Shown here piece after piece: positions 13,104 to 26,897 of a stretch of 64,000 nt of DNA. A model generated the notes under the pieces. It was not told the DNA's origin, ran no database searches, and saw only the letters and a list, made by a program, of their open reading frames with translations. Every line of letters begins with the position of its first letter. Position 1 is the stretch's first letter. Made by a program: the position numbers and the translations under genes. The stretch is from Hofstenia miamia (Eukaryota; Xenacoelomorpha; Acoela): NCBI GenBank assembly GCA_004352715.1, contig SCFE01000022.1:981161-1045160 (forward strand), in the 5' to 3' direction.

Positions 13104-13637
13104 AGGTGTGTTCCCACTATCGACTTTTATCATCTGTCAAGAAATCGGTGATAAAAGTCGATAGTGTGAACACTCTATCTGCTTTTTTATCTGTTGATAA
13201 AATAGATAGTCTGAACCCTCCATCCGATTTTTTGGCAAAACAGCCAGATTACTGTCATCTGATAATTTATCAGCTGATAAAACTCGAACGGTGCTAAAAC
13301 TAGTCGAATAGCTACTTGAAACTAATTGCTTACTTCTCAAGTAGGGAACAGACTTCCAAAGCGTAAATTATTGTCGTTGAAATATTTCAACTTCAAAATA
13401 TGTAAACATTGTTTACATTCCAAGACAAACCAATCCATAAACAGATGTTGTTGTTTTTCTTACTGTCAATCAAAAGATGATAATTTATCATCTGATAAAA
13501 AATCGATAGTCTGAACGCTCTTCCAACTTCGCTTTTTCTGATAAAAGATCGGATGATAAAAAATCGACAATGTGAACGAAAATAATTGCATTTTCGATTA
13601 AAATCTGCTGATAAAAGTCGATAGTGAGAACACACCT
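13104..13637. mobile_element. Harbinger-like MITE with an extra internal hairpin
   Basis: The ends are AGGTGTGTTCCCACTATCGA and, reversed, AGGTGTGTTCTCACTATCGA, with a TAA duplication on both sides (13101-13103, 13638-13640). The 17-base terminal word ACTATCGACTTTTATCA (13116-13132) recurs perfectly inverted at 13149-13165, so each end can form its own stem. GATAGT(C/G)TGAAC words recur inside. No coding capacity. Confidence 0.82.
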
Positions 13638-13640
13638 TAA

Positions 13641-15629
13641 TTCAAACAGTTTATTGCTTTCGATTCACATGCATAACTAACTGTGGTATTGTTCTCATTT
13701 TTGCTAAACATTAATGAATTTGTTTGATTGGTTTAAGTACTCAATCAAAAGGATATTAGTGTTATCATAAACTATGAATATAACCTTAGCTTACTTGTTG
13801 ACGTTTTAAAAATTAATCTCAAGTTGCTCTCTCTGTATTGAATATCTGATTAGATTTGTTTTATTGCATATTCCTATAATTAAGGAAGCAAAATAACTAT
13901 GTTATATAAATATATGCATAAGTTATTTTGGAATAAACAGAATTTCCATCACAGGCTATTGTGAAATCGACATCTGCTGATTGGTTTTATTACAATATAC
14001 TTCCGAATACCAAAATATACATTTCAAAAATATACCAAATTCATAAAGCAGATTCATTAAAGATTTATAGAACTCAACTGTAAAAGCAATTCATTATATT
14101 GGCTTTAACCGTTTTAAAAATTTATGTGTAGCATTTTGTCTTAACAGTTATATAGATTAATTGATCTTACCATATCATTAGGTCCAACATCTATAATCTG
14201 AAACCATTGGTTGTTTCACACAATTTCCCAAGGCCACACAACAAATTAAGACTGTTGACAACAATTTAGTTGGTGAGAATTACGAAACGCAAAGCAAACA
14301 AGTTCAATAGCTAACCATACATTTTATCTTAATAAATATGAACTCCTTACACTTTTGTTAAGTATGCCCTCATATTTATATTAACTATTTTCTTATCTAT
14401 GACCTATTTTATGCGCATGATTTTTCAAGAGGTTTCCACTTAATGAAAATTTTTTTCACAAAAAGTGAAAAATTTGAAAAAAAATTTATATTGTTTTCAC
14501 AACCTTGATAGTAGAGGAGTCTATAATTTCAATAATATATTGCTAAAATGAAAAATTACATAGATATATTGCAATAGAATTACTCGTGCATAATTTCCTC
14601 ACAATATTTTTGCAATATAGTGCAATATTTTTTGTAGATGATTTTTTAAAATGTCTGTCTAGCTTGTTATTTTTGATGATTTAAGCTTAAACTTTACGAA
14701 ATAAGCAAGATAATATCATTAATGATAACATTTTTTAAGATAAGAACTCCTGACGGTAATACTTAAGCCTCTACTACATATGAGGACTAATTCCTCTTAT
14801 TCAAATACACTGTTTTACAATATTTAGTCACGTTTATTCATGTTGTGTGCGTAATAGTATAATTTCTAGGGTTTTTTCCCAAACTTTTAGCAACTTTTGA
14901 CGGAGTAAACGTTTTGTTTGGCAGCTCTTTTGATTTTGTTTAGATAACCAATACGTGTTGTCCTATAAAGACAATTCAATGTATTTAGGAATAAATTTAA
15001 CTGCTGGAAACATTTTTTTACGAATTTGTCCGCTAATTATGAATATAATAAAATATAATAATTTTTGGTTTAAAATGACCTAATTTATTATTTTTACTAT
15101 TGTTAAAAATGAAAAAGTGCGAAAAAATTTTTCAAGACGCATGAAAAATAAATTATGCAGTACAGGGTTAATGGAAGGATAATGTAATCCCTACATTAAA
15201 TGACTCAATGACTGTACAGGAAAGTGTGCAAAAATTGAAGTCTGATTATATTTATCTAGTTTACAAAGAAATTATTAGTAAGCTTAAGTTATGTTCAATT
15301 TGGAACACGTCAAATAATTTCCCAAAGTAAAATCTCATTGCTATGTAGAAGTAGTTCATAGCATAAACTATGGCTGCACATTGTAAGCATGGGTTCTCGT
15401 GTACTCAGACACATGTACAATGGTTTTCAATTGCCGGCACCAATTAAATCAAAATGAATAAAGTTCTAAAAAATTTATAATTAAAATCAAACATAGTTTC
15501 AATAAGTTTGCAAATTCTAATTTTGGCAAAAAAGTGATTTTCTCCGATAAAAATGTGTAGGTTTCCATAAATCAAAATATTGTATTAATTTGCAATATCA
15601 TAATGCTAGCAAATTTGTAGTGCAGTATA

Positions 15630-15639
<10 letters not shown>
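13641..15639. other. AT-rich noncoding
   Basis: Nothing supported on either strand. Confidence 0.55.

Positions 15640-15686
<47 letters not shown>
15640..15686. repeat. (TA)n microsatellite
   Basis: Pure TA run. Others are at about 205-238, 2507-2524, 6933-6969, 16304-16330, 28447-28489 and 60098-60129; several border assembly gaps. Confidence 0.95.
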
Positions 15687-15688
<2 letters not shown>

Positions 15689-16645
15689 ATTTTTCTGTTG
15701 CAGTATTATTGCCATAATTTATTTCCGAAAAAACGGCTTAACAGACCTACATATGGATCCCAGCAACAATTTATATGCAAGCTAGTTATAATTTATAGTT
15801 ATCATATTATATATAATATGTGGATAGTTAAGAAACTCTTAGAATACATGAATTTTGCTCCATCACTGTAGTAATAATTATTCAATTAGTGAGGAGCTTC
15901 TTTGTTAGATGTGTAAAACCCATGATAGCTGACAATGTTTATACACGTGTGATGATATGTAAGCAAAAATCAGTAATGAAAATTGAAACAGAAATGAATT
16001 TCATTCGATATAAGACTAGAAACTTTTATTGTAATTTTCGGTTTCAAATGCTTACAACAAATCAGAGTAGAACGTAAAAATTTATCACTAAGATGCAAAA
16101 TTGAGTACCCTGGACACATTTAAACAATTAAACAATCATGAGTATAAAAGACGAGTCATTATTTCAGATATTGCACCTAAAAAAAGAAGCAAATGAGGTA
16201 AATCATTTAAAGGATCTGTTTTCTTTGTAAAATTTTGAAATATTTTGTAAATCTATTTAATATTTTTGTAATGTTATTTTTTCACATAGAGGAGCTATTA
16301 GAAATATATATATATATATATATATATATANNNAAATATTAATGAGCACTTAAAATTCAAAATTTTTATGCACAAACCAAGAGAAGAACATTTTTACATC
16401 CGACTAAGATCGCAACATCATTAAATAGGAGAAGCAATCAAACAAAGATCAAGTATTAAACAAACAATTAAGAATCATTGGACTTATTCTAAGAATGTGC
16501 AGTATTAAAAGTAAAGATATAAAATGTAGTCTAATATAAGCATATTGAGTTTTTTAACAAATATTTTTATGCTGATGATTTTTGAAATTAATGAATTCGG
16601 TCTAACCCTTTCATGAGTCTATCTAGGATATAAGGGTTACTTTGA

Positions 16646-16741
<96 letters not shown>

Positions 16742-16742
16742 A
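16646..16742. repeat. Long (TA)n microsatellite
   Basis: Nearly 100 bases of TA with a few TACA interruptions, 200 bp upstream of the PAN/EGF gene start. Open frames across it are meaningless. Confidence 0.95.
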
Positions 16743-16945
16743 TACGCAAAGAATAAATATTGAATATGTTAGGGAAATTGCTTTAGTTAAAATATTTCAA
16801 CATAATTTCAACTTAATTTATGTTTCTTCACATCAGCAATTCATTGTTGCTTAACTTCTTACGAAAATATTGAATCAAATAAATTTAAATACAGCCAATC
16901 TGGAGAGACTTGATTTTCACATCAGAAATGTATGTATTGGATAGA

Positions 16946-18796
16946 ATGACACTTCGTTTGATAATTATCATAGCACTTCACGTGTTGGAAGTAAAGGGAA
17001 AATGCAAATCTAATTATTTCAAGGAATCAAAAGCAAATATATTTATTGAAGATCCCCACTTCCTTCAAATGTTTTTATCTCTTCCTGCATGGCAATGCGA
17101 ATGGAAGTGCCGAGAGAGTTTTTGCTCTGGGTATATTTCTTGTGACAATGTGTGTTATTTGTATAGCAGCGAAATTATCGGTGGAGTCAACGCAGTAAAA
17201 GTTAAAGACAACTGTTTACTTAAAGTTGTAAGTAACTAAAGTTTTTATTTTTTAGCTACCAAATACTAAAATCTGATGAAAATATGCTTAGAAATCGAGT
17301 GCATCTGGTGAGCTGATGTTTTCAGAAGTCACTGCTGAAAGTAAGCACTATATTTATATATATATNNNNNNNNNNNNNNNNNNNNNNNNNNNNNNNNNNN
17401 NNNNNNNNNNNNNNNNNNNNNNNNNNNNNNNNNNNNNNNNNNNNNNNNNNNNNNNNNNNNNNNNNNNNNNNNNNNNNNNNNNNNNNNNNNNNNNNNNNNN
17501 TATATATATATAGGATAGGCATTATAGGCCATCAAAACTTTAATAGTTTCCAAAATATTCATTTTTTAGAAGATCATGAATATCCCCAACAAATAGCTCG
17601 GTAAAATGAACTTATAAACTTAATTACTAAAACTCAGAATTTCTTTAAATCAATTGGGAGCATTACTTTGATTTTCTGTAAATTCCTGGGAATTCACCAG
17701 CAAGAAATGGATTTAGATATTGCTAGGCTTAAGTTCTTTCTAGTATTTAAACAGTTGGAGATCTATTTTCTTTTCCTCTGAGATTATAAATATAATTATC
17801 AAAAGTTCTTGGGGTTCATTTAATCACAGATATTAGAATTTATGTTTATAAAACCTGCAGACTCCCTAAAACAGTATTATTCACAGACATTTAAAAAAAT
17901 TTAATGAAACATTGATATACAAAAATTCTTATATAAATATTAATTACTATAACAATATTTGATATTTGATAGATTTCCAGACAAAATTGACACTTCCATA
18001 GATCTTCTCATAATAATTTTTTCGAACGATTTTTTAAACCTAGTCAACCAGTTTGATAACAAAAAGATGTACTTAAACAAACAAATCTTAAGTTATATTC
18101 AACATTACCAATTCCTTCCCATGGTATTTGCCTAAGAAGTCTCTTCCTTTAGAAATTGTTATGCTTGAAAGACTGGCTAGTACTGGTGAAATTTATGCTA
18201 ATTCTATTGGTGGGATTTCCAACATGTTAGCACATTCGAATTCGATTTTTAAACCGATATTTATTATTGCTTTTCAATGTATAGCAGGGCACTAACATTC
18301 CCCATTTTAAACAAATTTAATTATTATTTAAAAAAATTCTTTCAATTTGCTTATTATATTGAATGAAATAGATTTGAACAATACTTGTTCAAAAAAAATT
18401 CTAAATTTTTTTAAAAAAAATTAGGAATTAAATAAAATTTCTAATCCTCTACAGTGTAGGTTATCATTGTGATGAAATCAAAAGATGCTAATATATCTTT
18501 AGTCTATTAAACTTTAAATAGTTTGATTGATTCATTTATATATTATTATATTCACTTGTTTTAAAATTTAGTATTTTATGGATTCTTGGATGTCAAAAAA
18601 GGTGATACTACATGGGAATCATACTAAACTTCGATTTTGATACAAAATATATTTTTAGAAAAATATCCAAATGAGTGCCTGTTAAAAACACATAATTGCT
18701 CTGCAATGGCTCACTGTTTTAAAGAGAATGCGTTCACTAAAGGATTCCAGTGTTTCTGTCAATATGGGTTTGTCGGAGATGGCTACACATGTGTGG
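16946..18796 (+). CDS. Secreted PAN/apple-like plus EGF-like protein, partial
   Basis: Exon at 16946-17227: start chosen at ATG 16946 because it gives a good signal peptide (MTLRLIIIIALHVLEVKG; ATG 16928 is an alternative). Then follows a cysteine-rich module with CEWKCRESFCSGYISCDNVC, like a PAN/apple domain, and donor GTAAGT at 17228. A second exon at 18659-18796 (acceptor TTTTTAG, donor G/GTATGT) encodes a 46-residue six-cysteine EGF-like module (YPNECLLKTHNC ... CFCQYGFVGDGYTC) with the usual phase 1-1 borders. The first exon ends in phase 0 and the second needs phase 1, so at least one exon between them is missing, perhaps in the gap 17366-17500. No 3' exons were found. It may be a partial gene or a relic; an extracellular adhesion or receptor role is likely but not specific. 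Confidence 0.6.
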
Positions 18797-19079
18797 GTAT
18801 GTATTTTTTCATTATAATCAGTTTGAGGTTTAAGTTTTTTGCATGAAGAAGTGATATTTAGGTGTCTTTATCCTTTTTCCTAGTAGAAATCCAAAGTGAT
18901 ACATTAACGAAATTTGATTGGTACATGTGCTTGGTTAAAAATAAAACACTTGAATAATAAATGTTAAATAAATAATAAATATTTTAACAATTATTTTGAA
19001 ATATATAAAAATATCGTATTATTAGATGAAACAATTTTGTTAAATACAAGACAACTTTTTCGAAGTTTTTAGTCTGATA

Positions 19080-21110
19080 TATTGGAAATATAGGTAGGTG
19101 ATAAATGATTGGCTGTGGTTGATTCTTGGAAATTCTCTCCACATTCCTTTGAACACATTCATTGCAAAAAGTAATAAAGTGGTTCTGGAATTTTTTTAAG
19201 AAATCCAGGTGACCTTAAGGAAAACCATCGGAGTGAAAAACTCTTAAACAAGACTAAAATTTGTGGGAAATTTTGTCGTGTATATTTTTACAACACGCTG
19301 TGCATGAATTGTTTAAGATGTTCATGAAGAAATGTAATTCAATTTAGATTAAGTTATAACACATTCTCAAATTTTCTGTGCAGTTGCTTTTATGCACTTG
19401 GTGGATTTTTTCTAAGTCTTTCTAGAGCATATGTCTGACGTTCTGGAATAATTCCAGAAAGAAAATTATTGTCATTATTAATAATATCTTTATGTATAGA
19501 GAGTTGCCGCTGAATTTGATAACATATTGATTTGATGTATGAAATGTAATCGCTTTTGCCCTAACAGCTTTACTCTGAAAAATCGAATTATTTTTTTAGT
19601 GTCTTTGAGCAGCTTCCATATATATCATATAGCAAAGTGAGCTCTTTAGTTGAATATCCATGTGCCCTGTATTTAGGAAGCTGATAGAGATCAGTTTTCA
19701 CACGTATTAATATTTTTTGGAATGTTTATTTAAATGATGGCTTCTCATCAATATGTACCTCCCAAAATGCAACCAGAGGAAACTCTGTTGAAAGACACTG
19801 GACACACAGGACTTAACTACAATGGAATAATTAGTTGTTTTGTCAACATTATGTCTGAAATTGTGTTTAGAAGCACATATTCCATCAAATTGTTGTAGGA
19901 TCAAAATCAGATTTAATACCTATAATGAGATTGTTATCATCTGCAAACGTAACCATGTTTGTGTTAGGCATTGATGTTTGCAAGTCGTCATAAGTAACCT
20001 TAACAAATGATGGACCAATTAATAGTACCTTGTGGAACTCTATAATTTGTGAAGAGTATTGGAGATATTTGTTGTGAACTGACATCTTTTATACAGGAAA
20101 TCCACATACATATTAATTGTCAACTCATTCAAATATGGAATTTTTCTGAGTTGAAAAATGATAAAATCATGAGGAATGCTGTGAAAAGCCTAACTAAAGT
20201 CTATGAATTGCAATCAAAATCAAGCACAGCAAAGGACCTACAGATTTCAATAATTTTCAGCAAACCAGATTTTGTGGATCTTATGGACCCAAAGGCAAGC
20301 TGGTTTTTACCAGGCCTTTCAAAAATTTCTTGATAGAAGAGGTGTGATGGATATAGATCATAGAACATTCGAACCACTGACTTTTCTTTTTTGGAATAGG
20401 TAGAATCATAGAAACCTTAAATAATTTTGGGTAGATTCCCTTACAAATGCACAAATTTATAAATTGAGAATAGGCATGGATAAATTGTGAGAATTTTGTG
20501 TGAAAATCCAACTCGCTAAGTTATCAAATCCCAGCAACACCTTTTCCATTTTTAATAATGAATAGTAGACTTGTGTAAACTGATATTTGGAATATCAACA
20601 CATAGATTTCTTCAGGCGAATATAGCTATCTCTTGCTGAAATATTAGTAAAAAATTGATTAACAATATTCACATCAAGTGTAATTTTATGTTCTACCATG
20701 AAATTAATCATCATTTTCTATTAAGATGCTGTACTAATTTGACTCCTTGCATTAGGTATTAATTTATGACTGAATTTGAGCAGCTCTTTGGGTTTTTGTA
20801 AACTTTTGTAGTGTGTACCTTTTGCAAAGGAGTTTTTTTAGCAATGGTGTTATGTACACCTGATTTTTGGGACCATCTCACTTTTGTAAGGGGCATAAAA
20901 AATCATATAAATACAAGATCTGGTAGATACATTCAGCAACAGTTTCTACTTGACAATCATAATAAAGCATTGCTCATTTAGAACAAAATTGAACTTGACT
21001 ATCTTATTGTGCCTAAGATCATAATTCTTTTAATTGATATTTAGGAGTAACCGAGAATGCTTTTTGGTACATTCTTTTACTGGATGCAAATGATGAAGCA
21101 CTAAAAGCAT
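19080..21110 (-). mobile_element. Decayed LINE (CR1/Jockey-like) with reverse-transcriptase pieces
   Basis: In minus-strand order: a linker (TPLLKKLLCKRYTLQKFTK, about 20,830; NIVNQFFTNIS, about 20,650); the RT start (LCICKGIYPKLFKVSMILPI then PKKK, about 20,440); the RT core (QGTIIGPSF and FADDNNLIIG, 19,930-20,040, the YADD-type box); and a post-RT stretch. Frames shift between pieces, so it is dead. Borders are approximate. Confidence 0.75.
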
Positions 21111-22154
21111 AGGGGTCATTTGAAAAAAATGTTGTGTTCCATCTTTTGTGTCACCAGTAAACACACTAGAAAGAGATAGCTATTGTGTAATGACAACATA
21201 CTTCAAGTCATTCAAATCACAACATGGAAATTCCTGTACATCAACTGTTGTAATAATATGATTAGACATTTCTTTTCCTTGTTAATTAAAGGAAGTAGCA
21301 TAGAACACAAAGAAGGAGGTATTGGAAAGTGTATCATGGCCCATAAACCTCAAACTTTTCAGGGCCATTGATATCAAGTTTTGACACTCCACGTCCATGT
21401 TTTTCATTCGAGTTTGATAATGAATGATCATGTCTTAGCAAATGAAATCCAAGTAATTCGAAATTTCGTGATTTGAAGCTTGGCTGAGGCCATTTTCTGC
21501 TACACAGCATATCATAACAATTTTATCTATAATGTCTAGACACAAGTCTATAATCGCCTTATCCATTTTTAAGGACCAAGTTAAAGATCGCCCTGATGTT
21601 AGCATTGTGAAATTAACTGATGAATTAGACATTGCCTCATATTATCCTGTGGAAAACAAAGCCTCTTGATGCTGGTTTTAACATGCTCATTTTGTGAAAC
21701 TCATTTGTATTTATGTGTTTTTTATTTGATTTTATGTTTTATTAGCATGATTTTTTGAAAATTGTCTAGTCATATGTGTTTCCAAAAACCTTCAATCGAT
21801 TCTGTAATCCCACTTTCAATGACGCGTCGTAGTTTTGCCACAATTATGCGTTCCTTACAAATACTTCAGATAATAGCTCTTTAGAAACATATATTGGATT
21901 CGCCAAAATTTTTCAATTGTAAGGAGAGTTCAATATCAAACACTTTTACCATGAGCTGTCTTTATTGAATATTATAGTTCCAGGTAACACTTTTCTACCT
22001 TTATTTCCCCATTCATTTGTTATCTATAACTTTGGTGTTTACTTTGAGATGTTCAAATCTTGAGTTTGCAAAAAAGTTTGCTTGTAAGCAACATCACTAC
22101 AAAATTTTGAGACATGTCAACTTTTTCTAAGTTTCTTAGTGTAACAGAGGCATC

Positions 22155-22360
22155 GGAAATACCTGTAGATGATAATACATTGGATGTTGTTGATTCTTGA
22201 AAGTGACAAACACTTAAACAAGAGTGACATTTGTAGAAGACTTCGGCATGTATGTCCTTACAACACGTTTTGTATAAATTGCTTAACTATATATGAAATA
22301 ATGGAATTCAATTTAGCCTAAACTATAATAGCAAAATCTCAGGAACTCTCTTTCAGAATA
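22155..22360 (-). mobile_element. Second, diverged copy of the LINE 3' part
   Basis: The plus-strand words GTTGATTCTTG, ACTTAAACAAGA, CAACACG and AATTCAATTTAG occur in the same order at 19,120-19,350 within the LINE's 3' end. This suggests another truncated copy or a duplication. No clear coding. Confidence 0.45.
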
Positions 22361-23134
22361 CCATAAATTTTTGTTTATGAATGATTCTAGAATTTTCGGT
22401 AAAATTTTCCTCTTGAAAAAGTGTTTTCCACTGTTCTGTATGTGATGAATATTTTAAGTCTCTGGGCTGATTGTTTATATAGAGTGGGCCATAACTGTAA
22501 GACAACTAGTAATAACAAAAATGTTTTTTATATGTCAACTTTGAAAGCAGAAGGGAAACCATGTTGACAATCTCAATAGTTCTGGGGAGACGTAATAAAA
22601 GCCCTATTCACAGACTCAAATTGAAAATTATTAACAACAATAAAAACACAAAAAGTTATTAAATTATATATTAATTTCACGATTCCAATCAAAAACGTAA
22701 TTGAAATGAAACTCAATTGAATAAATAATAGAATTAAATATTTTATTAAAAGCATATATTTTTTGATATAAACATTTAATTTTTTATTTAGATCTTGTAA
22801 CAAATATATAACATAAGTCGCCGATATTGAATATAACAAAAATGTGTATGGATGTGAAATACATCTACACAATAAGATTGTCTATCTTCTTTCATTATTA
22901 TTTTATTATTTATAAACACAACTATTGAGAGATATAAAAAGTTGTATTTGTTGCTTGTAACCTACTGGTTAAATAATAGCGACTATCATTACTGTTATAA
23001 TAATAAATTTTGATTGAGTAATTGCCTATAAAAAAGCTTGACTTCATTTGTAAGCCAAATTTCAGAGATACCCAGAACAAAATTTTCACCAATATCTTTC
23101 GAGACAGTCTGAAAAATCGTAAATCTGTTTATTA

Positions 23135-23810
23135 CAGGGATCGTTAGATTTTAATCGCATATGAAAAAAAATTTTGTTGATAGATTAATCGTAATCGCTG
23201 CTGCCAGGCGATTAATAATCTCGATTAATCGTTGATTAACCTACTTCTGATTAAAAATATTCAAAATACAATATATCAATTGAAAGATATTCAAACTAGA
23301 AAATACCAACTATTATTGTTACTTGAGATTATTTTCTGAAGTCATTTTACTCCACATGTGCTTGTTAGCGTAAAGAAATATTTGGATCTCTAAGTTGAGG
23401 GGTAATAAAAGATTTTGGTAATTAGATAGAGCATAACCAACTTTGCTGAACAGTCTCTCAACCTAATTAGAAGTTGTCGTGATAAAATCGAGAATCCTTA
23501 TATATAGAATTAGTCGACATCCGACGCTTCCTAAGTATGTTAGGTGCATAATCATCACGCTCTTTTTCTATGTCCGGTGTTAAGATTTTCTTTTGTAAAA
23601 CATATGACACAAGAATAGTGGCCATAGATAAGATCAAACCGAAAATGACAGCACGTAACTGAATGCATAAACATCAAATTTATTGGAATAATCTAGATTA
23701 ATCAAGCACGCTGTTTACAATTAATCTAATCTAGTTGACCAGAACGATAGATTAATACATCCGATTAATCTCGATTAATCGTGTTGACAATTAATCATGT
23801 TGGATCCCTG
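23135..23810 (-). mobile_element. hAT deletion derivative keeping a piece of hATC
   Basis: The ends are CAGGGATC and (reversed) CAGGGATCC, with a perfect 8-bp duplication GTTTATTA (23127-23134, 23811-23818). Repeated GATTAATC words lie near both ends. On the minus strand around 23,340-23,465 a frame reads VERLFSKVGYALSNYQNLLL then FLYANKHMW, the C-terminal dimerisation block of hAT transposases. The rest of the transposase is gone. Confidence 0.88.
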
Positions 23811-24229
23811 GTTTATTATAACCTTGCTCCCTGGTTAGACTCAATACCAGCAATTAACAAAAGAGTGAGTGTTACGACAGCATAGCAAAAACAAAGGCTT
23901 CATCATTTTTATAAAGAATTTGGGACAATAATAAGTTCGAAGAGGTTTAATTGCTGTAAGCGTTTGATTATTAGTTAAATATTTATCGTTCTGAGAGATA
24001 ATATTACATTTTAAATTAGCAAAAATTAGAATTACGAGAAATGCACTGACTGAATTACTACATTTGTACATTAAACGAAAAACTTGCCATAGCCGAATTA
24101 GTAGGAATAGAGGTTTTTTCTAATTCGTATTGAAAATATTTCAGAATCTAATTTGGTATATATCTGCTACTATAATTTGGACCAGATGACTTTTGAGTCG
24201 AGAGTTACCCCGACATTAAAAAAACTGAA

Positions 24230-24480
24230 AATTCATTAGTGTGAATATTAGAAAAACCAGCATCTAAAGGGGGTATTCAGGTTTAAGGTAACTAAAACCT
24301 TCTACAGAAGAAGAGGTGAATTTGGTGTTTATATCTTCGGCTAAGTCACAAGTTGAAAGATTCTATAAATCCTCGTCCAATGTTAGTTTTTTGGAGTAAA
24401 TACCGGAGAGTTTATTAAGTGCACCCCACTTGTTGCGAGGTATTTGATGTTTTCTAGGGATTTCGTCTAATAATTATTTA
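24230..24480 (-). mobile_element. Possible LINE linker fragment
   Basis: The minus strand reads IPRNKWGALNKLSGIYSKKL and then CDLAEDINTKFTSSS, separated by a stop. This is like the stretch between endonuclease and RT in LINEs. Short and weak. Confidence 0.3.
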
Positions 24481-24499
24481 TATATTTTATTCATAGAAA

Positions 24500-26890
24500 T
24501 ATACTATAGCATATTAAAACCTCAATTTTTTTTCTTCATTATTTTTTGCCAATCGCCTTGACTTAAACAAATATATTGAAGAACTTTTGTAGAAATAGTT
24601 GCATTAATAATCGGATAGTTTTATTCCACTTCAAGTTGTTCGGTGATTCTTTTATCATTAAAAATTTATCAACTGTCTATACGATATAAAAGTTTAGACT
24701 TTGAACTTGTTTTTACTCGTAGCCGAATCAAATTCTAATCTCCGTTTCAAAAAAATATTGAAATACCTTGAGATAAATTCCTCGACTCTGATATATAAAT
24801 CCACTGTTTCAAATGCTTGGCCTGGTTAAGCTATTGCTTGAGATAATGTATTTCAAGTCCAAGGATAGAAAATATGTATATACTATATCTTACAATAAAT
24901 CAAAGATCTTAAGCGATATAGTGCACTCTCAGGTTTTTGTATTGTAGAGTCACTCAGGGACATTTGAATATTTCTCTAGAATTTTATTAATTCTCAATTT
25001 GTAATTTCGTATTTTCGTATTTTCTACGTCACCTTGCTATTTCAAGGTTAATTTTTGTTGCAGTTATTTTGTCCCCTCAATGTATTATGACGTGTGGTTC
25101 TGCTTGCTCATTTGAATTTGCGAGGGAATGATAGCATGATCTAAAGATGTAAACAATTAGCAGGTAATGATTAATGCTTTGTATAAATAGGGAACTATTG
25201 TAGCAATTGTTTTTTCGCTTGGGTGCTGCCCTCGGAAAGACTGAAGTCTTGTTTAACTGAAACGTGTTCTTTTTCCTTCGATGTCTACTTTTAATTTGGT
25301 TGTTCGAATTATCTGTAACATAATCAATGCTTAAGTCACGGCTACTATTTGGAAAGCCTGCTAACCTGGCACAAGTGTGATGTGTAACGCTGGAGGTTTG
25401 CAGCCTAAGTCGTGGTTCGTATTAAGTTACGACTAGGGATAGGTAAATAATAAGCCTTTCGTTCTCGTCATACATGCACTTATAATAATTGACACAGAGA
25501 TTAAATTATGCCGTTGGCAAATGTGAATGCGCAGCAATTATGCGCTATTTAATAGTTAGCTGAGAAATAAGAACCACTTCGAGACTCCTACTTTGCACTG
25601 AGATAGAAATTAAATGTTGAGACAAGTAAGCACCGCACCCTCTAATCACAAGCTGCCTTCCCCTCAGGTAGCACTCCGGCTGGACGCCGTATGAATTGGT
25701 CATCCTGGTTACAAGTTACAGTGGATGAATTACCGATGCCAGTTATTACGATCTCTTGTTATTTATTTTGTTGGAATCGTGGCTGCTCTATGTAGGCCTC
25801 AAGTGTAACCTTCTTGCAGAGTCAACTAGTTTCTTTTTGGTAATGCCGTTATAGTCCCCAGCCACCGATTCTACAGTATATTATTCTAATAATGCAGTCC
25901 TCTCTCCCAAAATAACTGCTGCATTTGATTGAATGCTTAAGAACTTTGCAGGAAAATATGCGATTTTTGCTTTAATTTTTGCAACACAATCTTGGGGAGC
26001 ATAGCTTTCAGAAAATGGCAATTGTTTTGAAAAATGTTTTTAACCCTATATGGACCAAATGCGTTCCTCAGCAACATTAGAAAAACATTGATGTTATAAA
26101 TATAATCAGAATGTTTTTCCATATGCGGTTATTAAATGAATGGGACACAACCGTGGCTACATAAGACGAGTGCAGTTATTCGTATTGTTTCGTTCAAACT
26201 CTTGTCACGTGTTCTACTTCTCAGATGTAAACAAATGCATAAAAACCAGATGCAAAATAAATTGGTCCATATAGGTTTAAATATAGGTTATAAGAATTTT
26301 AATTTGTGGGAAATGAGGATTATTGAACTTTGATCTGCTCGATTCTCTCACATGAGGTATTGGGACACTTTTTGTCATCCTCTTTCCGCCAGACTGTAAG
26401 AAATAATAAGAAATCTTCACAACTCTTAAGTTATTCGCGGTTGTTATCGGTGTTTGGGATGCCTGCAATCACCAAAATGAATCATAAAAACATTTAATAA
26501 AAAAACAAAAATGGAAAAGGTTCCAAAATGGCGATAGAAGGCAGACGAAGTTTCAAAGATCCAGGAAAAACCAAAAATTTCGGAGATTTTTTAGTACCTG
26601 CTTCAAATTTTTCAATACATTTATGCTTCTAGTTAATTACAAATTTTGTAATGCGTTTTGCATAAAAATTTTCCTCGTGCGAACGTGCACTGTGATTTTT
26701 CTAATTTATGTTTAGTAATCAATAGCTATTGATAATCTTAATGCTATTTGTTCTGCTTTCTCTTGGTAGTATGTTCACTTTCTTCGAACATATGAATGAT
26801 TATTATTATTATTATCATTATTATATTCATTCTATTCAACAGAGATTCTAGGTTTCATTTAGACATATTTTCTTAATTATTTCATACTAC
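24500..26890. other. Unassigned region, part less AT-rich
   Basis: About 25,200-25,900 is less AT-rich than its surroundings (for example around 25,640-25,720) but has no long frame. I cannot assign it; an old mobile element or exon-like relic is possible. Confidence 0.4.
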
Positions 26891-26897
26891 ACCGTGT

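Noticed and set aside
15590-16854. YIYIYI-type open frames
   Set aside because: Translations of (TA)n microsatellites.
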